Source: G963662905 sp963676415 | GTDB lineage: Bacteria > Bacteroidota > Bacteroidia > Bacteroidales > WRLA01 | DNA length: 64,000 bases | Direction: 5' to 3' | NCBI GenBank assembly: GCA_963676415.1 | Contig: OY781097.1 | Coordinates: 3,968,001-4,032,000 of the forward strand | Made by a program: the position numbers and the translations under genes | Notes under the pieces: model-generated | What the model saw: only the letters and a program-made list of their open reading frames with translations | Database searches by the model: none | What the model was told of the DNA's origin: nothing | In this document: positions 62,380-64,000 of the stretch, one piece after another | How the letters are laid out: each line of letters begins with the position of its first letter | Numbering within the stretch: position 1 is the stretch's first letter

Positions 62380-63816
62380 TTAGAATTTGTAACCCAATGT
62401 CAAAGCGATGCTTGTATTTGAAATATCGTTTGTAACTACCGGACGGTTGCTGCTTACGTAATACGGATAATATTTTTGTGTTGAGCTGGCCTGCACAAAA
62501 GAAAGATCCATTGCAAACTGCTGATAACGATAGCCCAGGCCAAGCGAAAAACTGCTGACAGCAGCATCATTTATTTCAGTATCTTTATAAGGGCTTGTTT
62601 CGTAGGCATAACCACCCCGGAAGCTAAACGGCCCGTAGCGCCATTCGGTACCTACACGTAATTTGTGCTGCGAAGTATAAGTATCGCTAATTGCCTGATT
62701 TTGATCATAAAATTCTCCACTTGGTCTTAGTTTTGCTCCCGAATAATCCACGTATTCGTAATCTGCCGAGAGCATTCCATTTGTCCCGAAAATGAAAGCC
62801 AAACCTCCCATTGCACGCCAGGGCGTTACCATTTCATAATTGTATTCGCTGTATGGACTGTCCACATACTGATTATCGTACAAGCTATCAAAAGCTGAGC
62901 TCATGCTATAACGCCAGCGGTCCTGCATACTTCCAAAATAAGTTGGTGTATGGATTGCAGCACCTAAACGAAGGAAATCTGTTGCGCGGAATATCAAACC
63001 AAATTTACCATTGATACCGGTTCCTCTGGTTTCAATACTTTCGGTAAACTTCATCGACTGAAAATACGGATTTTTTCCCTCAGAATCTTCTTCGGTGTAA
63101 ACCGCATCATAATAATAGCGGATAATGGGCATGCCCAGGGTAACACCAACATATAACCGGTCGCTGTAATTCCCCGAAACGGAAAAGACCATTTCGTTCA
63201 TAGCGCCGCTGGATTCAGATGTTTGCCTTTGATAAACATCACCTTCCTGCATATCCGAAAAGTACTCGCCCCCATCTTCAAAGATGAGATTGGCTTTCTC
63301 AGCCATATCTGTAATCGATCCATCCTGAATCCCATACAAATTAGCATCAGCTACCATTTGGGTCAGCATAGAATTATTCGGGTTAAAACCTTCAAAAAAC
63401 ATGCGCCCATGGAAATCATTGATCCGGTTCACTCCAAACCCAAACTGCACATTGCGCCAGCCTGCTTCTTCAAGACGGTTGGGGTAAGTCATGGTCAGAA
63501 CTACACCCAAATTATTGAAATTAAAGGTGTAGCTGTCATCACTACGCAGGTTTCCAAAGTACTCCGATTCTGTTGAAGAAAAATAAAGCGAAGGCGTAAC
63601 TGTAAAATCCGATGTTTTGAACAGGCCCATACCAGCAGGGTTGGTACTGAGCACACTGAAATCGGCGCCTACGGCAGAAAATGCACCCGACATACCCGAA
63701 AAGCGTGCTGTACCACTGTAGGTTAAGTTCGAATAGCGCAAAGCATCCATCGCGTTCTGCCCGAATGTAACCGCAGAAAGCAATATCAGTGCAATGAGGA
63801 CATTTAGTTTTTTCAT
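62380..63816 (-). CDS. OmpP1/FadL-family outer-membrane transporter
   Basis: 478 residues from the ATG at 63816 (MKKLNVLIALILLSAVTFGQ, a signal peptide); the frame starts 12 codons earlier, but that part is not leader-like. The N-terminal plug region NAMDALRYSNLTYSGTARFSGMSGAFSAVGADFSVLSTNPAGMGLFKTSDFTVTPSLYF is characteristic of OmpP1/FadL/TodX proteins, followed by amphipathic strands and a C-terminal aromatic residue (LTLGYKF). It should move hydrophobic molecules across the outer membrane. Specificity unknown. Confidence 0.88.
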   Translation of the reverse strand: MKKLNVLIALILLSAVTFGQNAMDALRYSNLTYSGTARFSGMSGAFSAVGADFSVLSTNPAGMGLFKTSDFTVTPSLYFSSTESEYFGNLRSDDSYTFNFNNLGVVLTMTYPNRLEEAGWRNVQFGFGVNRINDFHGRMFFEGFNPNNSMLTQMVADANLYGIQDGSITDMAEKANLIFEDGGEYFSDMQEGDVYQRQTSESSGAMNEMVFSVSGNYSDRLYVGVTLGMPIIRYYYDAVYTEEDSEGKNPYFQSMKFTESIETRGTGINGKFGLIFRATDFLRLGAAIHTPTYFGSMQDRWRYSMSSAFDSLYDNQYVDSPYSEYNYEMVTPWRAMGGLAFIFGTNGMLSADYEYVDYSGAKLRPSGEFYDQNQAISDTYTSQHKLRVGTEWRYGPFSFRGGYAYETSPYKDTEINDAAVSSFSLGLGYRYQQFAMDLSFVQASSTQKYYPYYVSSNRPVVTNDISNTSIALTLGYKF

Positions 63817-63956
63817 GGTATTATATTTTATTCGTTTTTTATCTGTTAACATTTAATATTTCAGGCAATACGTCATTCCAATTTATACTGCTATTGCCAT
63901 ACGGGATGTTCCTGCATATTTTTCAATAAGCCGGAGACATTCAATATGAAAACACC

Positions 63957-64000
63957 TTATCGGCGACGACCTCCGCCGGAAGAGCCGCTGCTCCTGCTGC
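63957..64000 (-). CDS. C-terminal end of a gene cut by the window edge
   Basis: On the minus strand the last codons before TAA at 63959-63957 encode a Ser/Gly-rich then Arg-rich tail (SRSSGSSGGGRRR). Similar tails occur on TPM/YgcG-like and other exported proteins, but too little is visible to name it. It would lie upstream of the OmpP1-like gene in the same direction. Confidence 0.4.
   Translation of the reverse strand, partial: SRSSGSSGGGRRR

Overview
The window looks like chromosome from a member of the Bacteroidetes. The evidence is: several secreted proteins ending in Por/type IX secretion (T9SS) sorting domains; many promoters of the TTTG-N19-TANNTTTG type; mostly weak ribosome binding sites; an rpsF-rpsR-rplI operon; and Bacteroidetes-typical families such as TIGR02757, the GlpABC dehydrogenase and fused aconitase-family proteins. 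No rRNA, CRISPR array, prophage or replication origin was seen.

Region 1 (1-15 kb) is a surface-protein array. Two paralogous secreted families alternate on the minus strand. Family A proteins have Asp-box/YCF48-like propeller repeats and a T9SS tail. Family B proteins resemble TIM-barrel hydrolases and also carry a T9SS tail. The order from the left is B0 (cut by the edge), a truncated A0 remnant, A1, B1, A2 and B2. Within each family the signal peptide and C-terminus are nearly constant and the middle is divergent. Two plus-strand secreted genes sit inside the array: an Asp-box protein and a caspase-fold protease joined to a beta-helix. B2 is split by an IS630-family element.

Region 2 (15-26 kb) is mainly housekeeping: yidD, a small heat-shock protein, a cysteine-rich protein with a possible HhH-GPD motif, a prohibitin-like protein, carbamate kinase plus ornithine carbamoyltransferase, TypA, polyphosphate kinase, a TlpA-like thioredoxin and a DUF481 outer-membrane protein.

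Region 3 (26.5-34.4 kb) is one 2627-residue nonribosomal peptide synthetase with domain order C-A-T-C-A-T-R and an extra C-terminal cyclic-nucleotide-binding-like domain. It should make a dipeptide and release it reductively. The specificity pockets read as Ile/Val-like and Thr-like. This is the most distinctive gene of the window.

Region 4 (34.5-45.5 kb) holds a tRNA-Arg, a ClpP paralogue, two outer-membrane barrel paralogues (the second split by another copy of the same IS630 element), a molybdenum-carrier-like protein, a single-chain aconitase/isopropylmalate-dehydratase-family enzyme and the glpABC operon.

Region 5 (45.5-51.2 kb) is accessory and repeat-rich. It contains a HEPN/MNT pair between two copies of a palindromic repeat, a two-gene unit (unknown protein plus PIN-like nuclease) with the boundaries expected of an integron gene cassette, a serine hydrolase between two 92-bp direct repeats, and the second copy of a roughly 390-bp structured repeat.

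Region 6 (51.2-64 kb) returns to core genes: fabG, a vWA-like membrane protein, an M48 protease, a lone AT-rich KAP-family NTPase, a potassium-channel-like protein, TIGR02757, a SpoU-type RNA methyltransferase, ribosomal proteins L9, S18 and S6, two tandem tRNA-Glu genes, a TPR-like protein and an OmpP1/FadL-type porin.
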